In this document: one piece after another, positions 1 to 10,900 of the stretch | How positions within the stretch are numbered: the stretch's first letter is position 1 | How the letters are laid out: the number at the start of each line of letters is the position of its first letter | Assembly: GCA_964019165.1 (NCBI GenBank) | Contig: OZ025269.1 | Coordinates: 17,735,187-17,799,186, forward strand | Reading direction: 5' to 3' | DNA length: 64,000 nt | DNA from: Mastigias papua | Taxonomy: Eukaryota; Cnidaria; Scyphozoa; Rhizostomeae; Mastigiidae | The notes under the pieces: generated by a model | Told to the model about the DNA's origin: nothing | What the model saw: the letters and a program-made list of their open reading frames with translations, nothing else | Databases searched by the model: none | Program-made: the position numbers and the translations under genes

Positions 1-1
1 A

Positions 2-1954
2 TATGGATGGGAATACATCAATGTATTGGCATCAGATGATTCATATGGCAGAGTAGGCGTTGACTACCTTCTTCCATTGCTTGACAAAAAAGGCATATGT
101 GTGGCCGTTCTGAACGTATTCAGCACAAGACTCAATCAAGAAGAGTTCGAAGAAGCTGTCAGAAATCTACATGATGAAAAAGCTGCTAATGTGACTGTAT
201 TATGGAGTGGAAAGACAGCCGCACGGTCAATAATTGATGCTGCGGTTAGAATAAAGTTGCACGAGCGTACCTGGGTTGCAACAGAGGGCTGGAGTGGTGA
301 TGAAGAGATTCTGAAAAAGGACCCACGCGTGGTAAAAGGAGTACTTGGAGGCATACCACTGATGAAACTTTACCAACCCTTTGAACAATATTTAGTTGGC
401 AAATCAACGGAGGATCTGCAAATATACAAAGCAATTTATAACGCAACAAACTGTAGATATACAAACCTCACCCGCGAGACATGTCCAGAACTTCACACAT
501 TCAGAAATTCCTCCAGTACACTACGTGTTAAGATACCAAATGTTATAGACGCAGTTTATGCCGTGGCTTATGGCCTTCGTAGGCTATCACCCCAGAAAGT
601 GTCTCACTCAAAACTACTGGAAGCGATAAAAAGCCACACATTCATAGGCTCCACAGGAATCAATGTGCGTTTCAACGAAGATGGAGACCCAAGTACGGCC
701 GCCTATTCACTCGTGAATACAAGGTTAAGGCAAGATGGCTCATTAGAATTTCAGCTTTTGGGCCTATGGGACAGTAAAAACCATAAAATACATCTGTCAA
801 GTGAAGTTGAAGTTCAATTTGCGGGGAACGGTACAACAGTCCCATTATCTCGGTGTGCAGATGAATGCGATCCGGGCTTCTACGCATTCATGGAAACAAA
901 CAAGAAATGTTGCTGGAAATGCCTGCACTGCCCAGAGGATACTTTCAAAAACAAGTCGGGAAATGAAAAATGCACGCCATGCCCAAGAACATCCATATCT
1001 AATCAGAACGGTACAGGTTGCACAGAACTTAGAGAGGTGCATTTAAAAATTGATACCACTTATGGGATAATAGTAGTTACATTGTCTGGACTCGGTGTGA
1101 TAATGAGCCTCGCAGGGGTAATCATTTTCCTTCTTTTCCGAGATACCCCACTAGTGCGATCTTCGAACAGAGAGTTGTCAATAATACAGCTTATGATATC
1201 AACCCTGGGATTTCTATATCCTCTCTTATACATGATCAAACCAAATATCATAATCTGTTATGCAAAACCACTTGTATTTGGAGTATTGTTCTCGATATCA
1301 AATTCCATTATATTCACCAAGGCGGACCGTCTGCTTCGCATTTTCAAAATGAAGTACCGCATAAAAAGGAGAAGTGTTACATTAATGCTTTCAAACAAAT
1401 TCCAGCTGCTGGTGGTTATAACGACTGCAGGTCTGGCAATACTTCTTTGCTTGATGTCCTTCACATACAATCCACCAGAGCTAGTCCAGAAGATTGACAG
1501 AATTAATTTCAGCATACATATTGAATGCAAAAATATCGCAATCGCCAAGAATCTCCTGGTAGCGTACATGGGTCTCATATCAATAACATGCATTGTATAT
1601 ATAATCAGATCAAAAAATTTGCCCCGACAGTTCAGAGAAGGCCGCTACATTGGTCTAGGAATGTTCGTAGCTTCTTTAGCATGGCTTTTCTATCTTCCAA
1701 TTTCATACAGCGGACAGCGCAAAGAGATGATCGATTTTGCCTTCTGCTTAACAGTATGCATATCCAACGCAACACTGCTATCTGTAATATATTTTTCGAA
1801 AGCGTGGCGTATACTAATGCATCCGGAGGAAAACAACATTCACACCTTTCGTGGCCAACTTGATGCTATAACTGGCCCTGCCACCCAATTTTCACGCAAT
1901 GTTAGTGTCAAAGTAGATAGGAAAAGGAGGAACACTGACAATGAGCTTCATTGA
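2..1954 (+). CDS. Class C G-protein-coupled receptor (mGluR/CaSR-like), 5' end outside window
   Basis: The frame is open from base 2 with no start codon, so the N-terminus lies beyond the left edge; the visible 650 or so codons end in TGA at 1952-1954. In order: the second half of a Venus-flytrap ligand domain (ASDDSYGRVGVDYLLP near the edge, WVATEGWSGD, then IDAVYAVAYGLRRL), a nine-cysteine linker domain at about nt 850-1025 (CADECDPGFY to CTPCP), and a seven-helix domain at about nt 1060-1810. TM1 is followed by DTPLVRSSNRELS, the usual class C loop. After the last helix comes KAWRILMHPEEN, the counterpart of the family's PKxYxIL..PExN motif, then a short basic tail. There is no intron in 1.95 kb, although mGluR genes usually have several. 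It would act at the plasma membrane; the ligand cannot be read from the sequence. The family is clear; the choice between mGluR-like and another class C subfamily is not. Confidence 0.9.
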   Translation, partial: YGWEYINVLASDDSYGRVGVDYLLPLLDKKGICVAVLNVFSTRLNQEEFEEAVRNLHDEKAANVTVLWSGKTAARSIIDAAVRIKLHERTWVATEGWSGDEEILKKDPRVVKGVLGGIPLMKLYQPFEQYLVGKSTEDLQIYKAIYNATNCRYTNLTRETCPELHTFRNSSSTLRVKIPNVIDAVYAVAYGLRRLSPQKVSHSKLLEAIKSHTFIGSTGINVRFNEDGDPSTAAYSLVNTRLRQDGSLEFQLLGLWDSKNHKIHLSSEVEVQFAGNGTTVPLSRCADECDPGFYAFMETNKKCCWKCLHCPEDTFKNKSGNEKCTPCPRTSISNQNGTGCTELREVHLKIDTTYGIIVVTLSGLGVIMSLAGVIIFLLFRDTPLVRSSNRELSIIQLMISTLGFLYPLLYMIKPNIIICYAKPLVFGVLFSISNSIIFTKADRLLRIFKMKYRIKRRSVTLMLSNKFQLLVVITTAGLAILLCLMSFTYNPPELVQKIDRINFSIHIECKNIAIAKNLLVAYMGLISITCIVYIIRSKNLPRQFREGRYIGLGMFVASLAWLFYLPISYSGQRKEMIDFAFCLTVCISNATLLSVIYFSKAWRILMHPEENNIHTFRGQLDAITGPATQFSRNVSVKVDRKRRNTDNELH

Positions 1955-2764
1955 AAACTTCAAAAAAGTTAAAAGTTCAGAAAAGTGAAAAATACAGCCG
2001 GGTCTTTAATCGATGAGTATCGAAGGACCTTTAGCTAGAAAGGACGCAAAGAGTATCAGGAATCAACATGGAACATCCCGAAGACCCAATAAAAGTTTCA
2101 AGTGGCCAAATTATCAAGTAACAAGCCTTTGAGCTAACACTTATCAACACCTAGAAGGCCTAAACCACATATGGACGGCTAAGAAGTTATCTTCTTCTGC
2201 ATTGATTCTTTGTTGTTGCTTATGATGGCATAGCATTTCAGAACTTGTATACCCCACTATAGGTATAATCCTGAGCTAAATGCCACAAAATTTCTTCAAG
2301 AAAGCTAAATAAAATACTACAAGCGTTATTAAAACTCCTAACAAATGTGAAATATAATGAAGACACAATACAACGCAATGGCTTTTGCTGTGTTGAATGG
2401 GAAACATAGGCTGTATGGAAAAATAAGATCATCTGAAATAGAGGTTCTGGTTATAAAGTCTGGCAGTCCTACTCAAAAACATGTTGAGAGTCCAATAATT
2501 TCACAATATGATACGGAGTCTTCACTACACTTCACTTAAAACAAATCGCAAACTTGTGCTACAATGTTATCAGACCAATTACCATTAAAGAAAGGCATTT
2601 AGCCTCTTGTCTTCCAAGTACGTCAGCTTTGTCTGTATGAATATAAAATAGTGGCTGACCATAAGTTGACCTCAATGAGCTAAACAATCAATGTCGATAA
2701 TACAATAGATCTAAATCTATGAAGTATTGAATGATATGAAAACATATGGTTGACAAATAATTAC
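1955..2764 (+). other. 3' flank of the receptor gene with two AATAAA signals
   Basis: No coding signal is seen on either strand. AATAAA hexamers at 2088-2093 and 2308-2313 could end the receptor transcript. I looked on the minus strand for the next BPNT1 exon, which should encode a VTVLIG-like stretch, and did not find it. This part is therefore probably intron of BPNT1 as well as 3' UTR of the receptor. Confidence 0.45.
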
Positions 2765-5700
2765 CTTCTGTAAACTCTGCAGTGCCATCCAATGGATCCA
2801 CCCATACAATAAGCTAGGGTTGGAATTCATATAAAGACAATGACATGGTATTGTTTAAAATGCCACACTAAATCAGCTATGCTATAAGTTACATGTTCAA
2901 TTTACTGCTTGTGGATACTCTTAACCTTTTCTTACAATTCCAATTAGGGGTAGGGGCACTTAAAAGTGGGTAATACTAAAGAATAATACAAATGATTGAG
3001 TTTTATCATTTTTTTGTTTTGAATAGTATCATCAGAATATTTGAATTGAATCCATCGCAATCACTTGATCAGAGGTCACTGCTACTGCCTTACTTCATCT
3101 TATACATGCCTGCTTTGTTATATCAGATATGTGTATTCAGGGCTGTGCAGTTGGGGGGGGGGCTGCGGCCCTGGGGTTGTCACTTCTTCAAAAACACATT
3201 GTGAGTCTGCAAAATTTATAATAATTACTAGTTGTGTATTAGTAGCTATACACTGTCTTTTATTTTCCTGTAATTTTAAATCCTTTTGGACATCAGTATC
3301 TACCCATGACTTTTGTGGGTGGTGTTTTGCTTGTTTCATAAATTGAAGTATATGAGCTCCTATTATATATGAAATTTGTTTCATTGTTTGTCTTATATCC
3401 TGAAATTATTTTGTTGTTTACAAGTCTTTCTAGAATAAATGCATGACATTTGAAAATATGTCCTAGTGAAAAGAAAGTAAGAAACACAACAGCAGGACAA
3501 ATTCTTAACATGGTGTGCTCAAAACAGAAGTCCCTATTTTCATATTGTCTAGGCAATGTAGGGGTGCAAATAGGGGTTTTCATTTGAATTTGCTGGTTTT
3601 CATGAAGAAAAAAGAGTGCCTGTCAGAGAAAAGGCAAGTTTCATGAGGGTGAAATTTGCAGAATGCATGGGAGATTAACACATGCATTTGGATTCTGATC
3701 TGCCTTTGTGCAGAGCCCAAAGTGAAACTGATAGTGGATGAATATTTTAGTGAATGGAGAATGGCAGTCATATTTGATCCAGCTTTTTTCTGCATTCCTA
3801 ATTTGAACCAGCTGGCTTTTTTATGAATCAAGCCAGCTGTTGCTAGCAGCTGGCTGTTGTTTTGACCCTTGCAACGCCCTTTAGAAACAGCCTGTTCAAT
3901 GATGCACCCTTCCTAGATGGACAATGATAAGTGAAATCATCGATATCTATAGATGCAAGAAACTTTATATAGCCTTCTAACTATTCCAAGTGAAACCTTA
4001 TAGGCTTCATAGAAATTCAAAAAGCTGACAACAGTGATCAAGGCCTTGTTGCCAGTCTGTCAAGCCTCTCATCAAACTATATTACCTTAGTAGAAATTAT
4101 GTATGATATTCTGGACAAATCTAACTAGTAGGTATGGCAAGCCATATTTTCAAAAAGTGAGAGTTGCATATCCTGGTCAAAGTAAGAAAATGAAAGATAC
4201 CTTTCAACAACCTGGAAAGCCAAGGGGGACTGTGCCCCCAAAAACTACTATTAGTGTAACAAGGGGGATATGACCCTGTGCCCCCCAAAACTACTATTAG
4301 TGTCACAAGGGTGATATGCCCCTTCAGCCCCCAGGACTGCACCCCAGATTGGATATCATTGAGAGCTGTTCAGATACAAAGAAATAAACTTCAAATGAAA
4401 GAACTCACATCTTCAATATTCAACTTGGAAAGGTCATCAGGACATTTATGTTTCAGTACTTCTTCATCCATATTCAATACTAATGATGATTCATCAGCAG
4501 TATTACAGTCTTCCTGTCAATAAGATAGAGATAGATTATAATCCATAATAGGGAGCTTTTCAGTCTTCTAACATCCATACTTATATGACAAGGAACTAAC
4601 ATTTTCCCTTCTTAGTTAATAAAGAGGCACAATTCAAGACAAAAAAAAAATTGAGGAAATAACTCTTAAAGTTTAGGCCTTTGACTCAGAGATTCAATTC
4701 AATTTAATTCATATATAAATTTAAATTCTACTAAAAAACATACAGTAAAACATTTTCAAATAATCATACACCTTAATAGGATTCATAACAACCAGGGCTC
4801 TGTCATAGTACACAGACTGAGATGAGGACCCCCTTTTGTTTCTTGGAATCTCAAAATCAAAGTTAATGATAGGAATTTAGTGTCTAGAAATGTCATTGTG
4901 AGCAAAGACTTTGGCTTAAATTCAGATGTCATTTTGTAAATGAAGTTTTAGTTTTCTATGCTTTCTGCTTTTATTTTGGCCCAATGGAAATTATAGCACA
5001 GTTGTTTATTGTTCTCTTAAAAAGAATCTGAACCATAAAATATGACTGATAAACAAAAGGAAGCAGTAAGATATATTACATTCAACCTAACAAACTACAT
5101 CTAGAAATTGATCATAATTAGCAAATATTTTACTGAGTCTTACCTCTTCCCCAATCACTTTCAGGCCAGGGAATTGTGTTGTCAGAGAGCCAACAATCAT
5201 CCTTTGAGCTGCACGGTCAGCTTCTGTTTGTGGGTCAAACTTTCCAGGTTCATGCTCATTCTAATGGGAAAAGATATCGAACATTAAACTTTCAAACTGT
5301 TCCACACTTACAGACCACATTGCAACAAATTACCAGGCAACATGAATAATTAACAATGTAGTTTCAAAGGCACTTGCTTTAACAGCAAGAGGCAATGAGA
5401 CACTAAAAATTTCGTGAATCAAAAAGTTCTCAGTAAAACACTTGGGCAGTTCTCATAAATCTCTCAAAACACAATTTTATTTTCACATTTGCATACACAT
5501 CTACTAGAATGAAGCATAGCTTGAAGCAGCAGCCACTTTGAGCAACAACTTTAATCATCTAGCTTCTTTACCAATTTCCTCCTAGTGTGAAAGTCCCCTT
5601 ATATGTTGTGACTGCTGGGTATGACATAGACAATGTGCCCAGTGGTATCGTTTTCAATGTGTCATAGATGTTGTATAATTATTACTGATGTTGTATTAGC

Positions 5701-6504
5701 AAAAGTTGAGATCTCTGTCAAAGTCATAATTTTAAAAGTGCATAAAACAAAAACAAATCATCTACCAATACACACAACTATTTATCCAAATATTTCTAAA
5801 CTCTGCATATACAAAAGTCCAAAGTAGAACTACTCATAACCTATTAAATTTGAAGCTGTATCTACTGAACTTAGTTCCTACGCAATCTTTTGATTGTAAG
5901 TATTGGCTGGAGGCAGCTGAGGATATACAACCTGCCCTTCGATCACACTCTCAGTAGCAATAAGCAGGGAAACACTCGCTACCGCAATTATGGCGAGAAT
6001 ATGGTGCGTTGCAATGAACCTAATGACAAAGTGAAAATGGAGATATTGCCAGAAAAAAGCGGAGGAATTGAAAGATCTGATTTCATTGAAGAGCAAGAGC
6101 TGTTTGACAGTAAAAATATGAATCTGTCCAAGTCATCAACCTGGACAATTTATCTTCGTCAGCAACTACAAAAAACAATGCGATGTTTCGTGAAGTAGAT
6201 TAGCTGTGAATGCAAATAATATTGAATGCTAGATCTTACGAGGTACATGAGATATAGAGAGGAAAGTAGGCTAGAGCTCTATTTCCTGTTGTGTCATGTG
6301 CAATCAGAACAGTTAACTGAATGCAAAAGTCTAAGTTGCCCTACTCTGAAACGTGGCCAACAACATAGTTGTTACCTTGTCAACAATCCCTAGGTCACCA
6401 CCTTTCAGAATACCTCTAATGATAGTTCCTGATCTTCTTGCTATCGCGACAGATGATGCGACAACTCTGAGAAGGGCCGGGGTATTGGCGTTGACAACAG
6501 CCAT
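2765..6504 (-). CDS. BPNT1: 3'(2'),5'-bisphosphate nucleotidase 1, first four coding exons
   Basis: Exons read 6376-6504, 5144-5260, 4409-4513 and 2765-2813, all with AG/GT borders and continuous phase, giving the first 134 residues. Start chosen at MAVVNANTP, because the family starts shortly before a LLRVVASS-like helix; three in-frame upstream Met codons exist. Exon 1 ends GGDLGIVDK, exon 2 carries DPQTEADRAAQ and ends KVIGEE, and exon 4 holds WVDPLDGTAEFTEG. These are the metal-binding Glu and DPLDGT motifs of the lithium-sensitive phosphatase superfamily (Glu81/82, Asp123, Asp126 here). The family removes the 3'-phosphate of 3'-phosphoadenosine 5'-phosphate, a by-product of sulfation, in the cytosol, using Mg2+. 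The C-terminal half is not in the window; the receptor gene on the other strand occupies the place where it would continue. Introns 1-3 (5261-6375, 4514-5143, 2814-4408) hold nothing recognised except the 46-bp repeat noted separately. Confidence 0.9.
4231..4322. repeat. Two tandem copies of a 46-bp unit
   Basis: A unit beginning TGTGCCCCC and containing ACTACTATTAGTGT is present twice head to tail (starts at 4231 and 4277) with a few differences. It lies in BPNT1 intron 3. A G run sits near 3151-3162 in the same intron. Confidence 0.7.
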
Positions 6505-7344
6505 CTTTCCTAAATCCATCGGTGATTTGTATTGCATCACCTTAACATGATCAACTTGCCCCACCTTAATTGTATTTACTGTCCAAGTCAAATCGTTTCT
6601 ACAGTTCGAAAGCAAAATATTATATGTAGTTGTACGTCTTACTTTTTCTCCAGAGAATACACAATTTTATGAGGAAACTAGCACAAGGCCTAGTTCTAAA
6701 TTTTAATACACCTTTTTAAGAAGGAAATGGTTTAGACAAGAAAGTACATAGTACTCCTCAGCTCAAAGAAATTAAGCCAGTTAAGTACCGGATTTTTGAG
6801 ACCTAAGAAAGTGTATATACTTACATACATTTATAGTCCCAAGTTTCATGCAGCCTAATGCCTCTTTTGCTTACTTTGTACAGATCTCCTGCAAAAACCT
6901 ATGCATTTTGAGTGTTCTGTTTGTGTAGTTCCTGCCTGCCTGTGTAACTCAGCAGTGTAACACAGAGTGGAATATTCTTGCTTAGGTCTTACGAAAGTTG
7001 TGTTCATCTGGCGCCAGGGATATTTCAGCTAAAATATAATATATCGATGTTGCTGATTCTTAACATCATTTCGATTTGAAAAATAATCATGTCACAAACA
7101 TCAAAGCACCAAAGAAAACAACACTGAAAGCAAACAACTGCCCTGAATCGCTCAGTATACTCTACATTCCTATCTCTATATAGGTCCCAGAAATAATCTG
7201 CCATCATATATTTGCCCCATAACCTTCCAAAAGACAATTTGTCAACTGTTATTAATAATTTCACAGTGGGGTATGATAATTCATGATCTTTTCTAAGCGC
7301 GCATTGATTGGAATAGCAATAAGGTGAACGCTATGAAATAGCAA
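6505..7344. other. Upstream flank of BPNT1, nothing recognised
   Basis: This stretch between the BPNT1 start and the LINE relic should contain the BPNT1 promoter and 5' UTR. I see no TATA box, no CpG-rich block and no convincing open frame on either strand. Confidence 0.4.
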
Positions 7345-7713
7345 ATCTTTGGATTGAAAGCTTTGTATGTGGTAGAACTCAAAGAGTAGTAATGGATGGA
7401 GATGTCCCTCAAGGATCGGTTCTCGGCTCTTTGCTATTCTGAATTTTTATTAGTGACATTGTTAACTATGTTTCTTCTAGCATAAATCTTTTTACTCATG
7501 ATTATGCTCTCTATAGACGAATTAATTCAATAGATGATTCAGTAGCATTGCAGAATGTCTTAAACAGACTGTATGTATGTAACCGTTGTTGGAACATAGA
7601 ATTTAATGTTGGCAAATGCTAGTCTATGACGGTTACGTTAAGAAGAAATCTGATTCAAAACGAGTATCACAGTTCTGAAGTGCCAATTGAAAAAGTCGAA
7701 TCATATAAATACG
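7345..7713 (+). pseudogene. LINE reverse transcriptase relic, 5' part, interrupted by the Ty3 element
   Basis: Translation gives the middle of a CR1/Rex-like non-LTR reverse transcriptase: FVCGRTQRVVMDG, then DVPQGSVLGSLLF, an FISDIVN stretch, and further on EKVESYKY just before the Ty3 LTR. Stop codons (for example in the PQGSVLG block and in NVGKC) and a changed catalytic box show it is dead. The same protein continues after the Ty3 element at 13115. The N-terminal and endonuclease parts are absent. Confidence 0.8.
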
Positions 7714-7950
7714 TGTAAGGATGTGTGAGGAATGGGAATGAGTTAGGTAGTCACGTGAGAGAAAAGAGAAGGAGTAGTAGGAATAGAGAAGCGAGAGGAG
7801 AAGGACGTTACTTGGTAGTTTCAGATATAGTAAGGATATCGTTGAGGGAACCGAGTTAAGAGATATTTGATTTGTATATATATTGTATATATTGGAAAAT
7901 GTTTTTGTTTTTATGATTCGCTTCTATTATTACATCGCGGCTTCGTTACA
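7714..7950 (+). repeat. 5' LTR of the Ty3/gypsy element
   Basis: 237 bp, starts TGTAAGGATG and ends CTTCGTTACA. By eye it is identical at every base to the 3' LTR. It contains a purine-rich first half and an AT-rich block (TATATATATTGTATATATTG at 7876-7895) that could serve as the TATA region; I cannot place the U3/R/U5 borders. Confidence 0.97.
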
Positions 7951-7955
7951 AATTT

Positions 7956-7973
7956 TGGAGGTCCCACCGAGAT
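7956..7973 (+). promoter_or_regulatory. Primer-binding site matching tRNA-Gln
   Basis: TGGAGGTCCCACCGAGAT begins 5 bases after the LTR. Its reverse complement, ATCTCGGTGGGACCTCCA, has the form of an animal tRNA-Gln 3' end: T-arm strand, acceptor strand pairing with GGTCCCA, discriminator U and added CCA. The assignment rests on recalled animal tRNA-Gln genes, not on a search. Confidence 0.85.
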
Positions 7974-7993
7974 TAGAGATTTGACCGTTCGTT

Positions 7994-10900
7994 ATGGCGC
8001 TTGAAGAAGCCGCTGGAGCTGCTGTGCCCGAAGTATTGGAGAATGACCAACCGGCAAGACTTTCATATACTCTTTTTCGACGTCCAGATAAATATCGTAT
8101 TGGCGAAGACTTTGTATTATTTGTTAGGAAGTTAAACTTGTATTTCGAAGCTGTGGAATTAGCAGATTTAAAGAAACGGAGACTTGCATTGTTATTTAAC
8201 CTGAGCGAGGACGCTTTTCGATTAGCAGAGTCTATTGATTTTCCAGAAGAAGATAGTTGGGATGAGTTTGTTAACAAGTTAAAAGTACTGTTTGAAAGGA
8301 ACCAAACCGACACGGAAAAGCGCTACAATTTCAACCGACGGGTCCAAGAACCAGGGGAAACAGTGGATTCATTTGCAGTTGCTCTTCGTGAATTTGGCTC
8401 AAAGTGCGGTTTTACAGGAGCGGAGTACAACCATCGTATTGTGGATCAATTTATCTTGGGGTTACGTGATCGCCCTACACAGAACAAGCTACTACAAGAG
8501 CCACCAGAGAACATTGACGCTGCATTATGTATAGCAAGACGATTCGAGGCTGCTAACGCAACGATGATGAAATTAAACGCAGATAGTCTTGAAGCCAAGC
8601 AACAGCCTGCCGTTAGATCAGTTGGGTCCACAAGAAGTGCAAAGGTTTGTTTTAGCTGTAGTGGTTATGGTCATGTTTCGAAAGAATGCCCTACCCTTCG
8701 TAAAAGCGTTGTAACCCCTAGGGGACACGCTAGTAATTATCGGGTAGTTTGTTTCAAATGTAATAAAGTGGGTCATGTGGCCCGTGATTGTTTTGGATCG
8801 AATACAACGTATAATAAGCGATTTATGCAGAACAGACAACTTGGTAATCAAAATTTTGATAGAAAACCTATATTCTGTTTCAAGTGTGGCCAAGAAGGAC
8901 ATATTTCTCGTTTTTGCAAATCCAACCAATTTCGTGAAAATCAAAATCAGCGACAATCAGAACGAGGTGAAAGGTTGCAATTTGATAGATTAAGATCTAG
9001 TGAACAAAAGTTGCCTGATTCAAAGGTTAGATTATCGTCAATTTCTGCAACGAATAAGAGAAAAACATTGGTGATAGAGACCTTAATTAACGGTAATCCC
9101 CGTCTTTGCGTTGTTGACACAGGGGCATCAATTTCTTTGATTGGAAAAAGTCAATGGGATACTTTAAACAAAGACTCTCAATCGGAAATGCTCCCCTCTG
9201 ACATTGTCGCCGAAGCAGCTAATAATTCTCTCATAGGAATAGTCGGCAAAACAGTTCTGTCAGTATGTGTAAACGAAAAGCAACTGAGCGATCAAACATT
9301 CTATGTTGCTAATGACATGAACGAAATCATATTGGGTTTAGATTGGTTGATGAGCCTCCACTGTATTATTGACACATCCGAGTTGGTAATTAGGTTTCCT
9401 GATGGTTCTGTTGCTCCTTTATTGATACATGATTCTTCTATAGCCGATCCCATGTCCGTTGTGCTTTGCAATGACATTGAAATACCAGGAAATCATGAGG
9501 TTATTCAAAGGGCGAAAGTAAAGACACCTTGTATTAATGATAGTATTCTTGAGCCAAATATTTCTATAGCGCAAAAAGGCGTACTTGTGGCTCGTGTTTT
9601 GGTTTCACCAGTTCAACAGACTATACCGATCCAGATAATAAATCCCGGAGTTGAAACTGTAAAGTTATATCGAGGTACAACAATAGGCAATCTAGAACAT
9701 TTGGAATACGTTCCCGTGGATGATCCAGCTTTAAATGAGGAAACTTTTGAGAAAAAGCCAGACCAGCTTCGTTTTGATTTTGATCATCTAGTGCCTGAAG
9801 AGCGCAACCGCCTTGATAGACTGTTAACTGATTATCGTAATATTTTTGCACATAACATCAGTGAATTGGGTTCTACATCTTTGACAGAACATGAAATTGA
9901 CACAGGAGATGCTCAGCCGATTAAACAACTGCCTAGGCGTCTCCCCAATGTCCTTAAATCTGTAGTACAGGAACAGGTCAGCGAAATGTTACAAAATGAT
10001 GTAATTCGGCCTAGTCATTCCCCTTGGGCAAGCCCCATCGTTCTCGTTCGTAAGAAAGACAATACATGGCGTTTTTGCGTCGACTATCGGAAATTAAACG
10101 ATATAACAATAAAGGACTCGTACATGATTCCGCAGGTTAATGATTTATTAGACACGCTTTCTGGGCAACAATACTTTACCACGTTAGATTTAGCGTCAGG
10201 CTACTGGCAGGTTAAAGTTGCGGAGGAGAGTAAAGAAAAGACAGCTTTCGTAATTCCAGGGGGGCAACACCTTGAATTTAATCGCATGCCGTTTGGATTA
10301 GCAAACGCTGTTCCAACATTTCAACGCCTCATGCAACGGGTTTTAGAAGGTTTAACTCCCCGCAAGTGCCTTGTATATTTGGACGATGTTTTGATTGTTG
10401 GCTCGACGTTTGAGGAGCATTTGCAGAATCTTAAGGAGGTTCTGGAAGCCATAAAGGTGGCAGGTTTAAAATTGAAGCCATCTAAATGTTTCTTTGCGAA
10501 AAGAAGTGTGAAATATCTAGGGTTCATTGTATCTAATGAAGGCCTTTCCCCTGACCCTGAGAAGCTAAAAGCCATTGAGGATTATCCACAACCGCGAGAT
10601 TTAACGGAGCTGCGCCGATTTATTGGTTTAGCATCCTATTACCGCCGTTTTGTGTCTGGTTTTAGTGAAATTGTCGCCCCCTTACACAAGCTGATGCAGA
10701 AAGGTACTAATTTCATATGGCATAGTACTTGTGAAGAAGCTTTCAAAAAAATAAAGCAACAGTTAGTAACCAGCCCAGTTTTAGCTTTTCCCAATGAAGA
10801 GGGCCAATTCGTATTATACACCGATGCTAGTAATGTGGGTATTGGAGCTATATTAGCACAGAGAGGGCCAAGTGGAGACGAGAGAGTTATTTCTTTTGCG

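Noticed and set aside
1258..1863. Antisense and shifted frames of over 100 codons within the receptor gene
   Set aside because: Shadows of the receptor coding frame.
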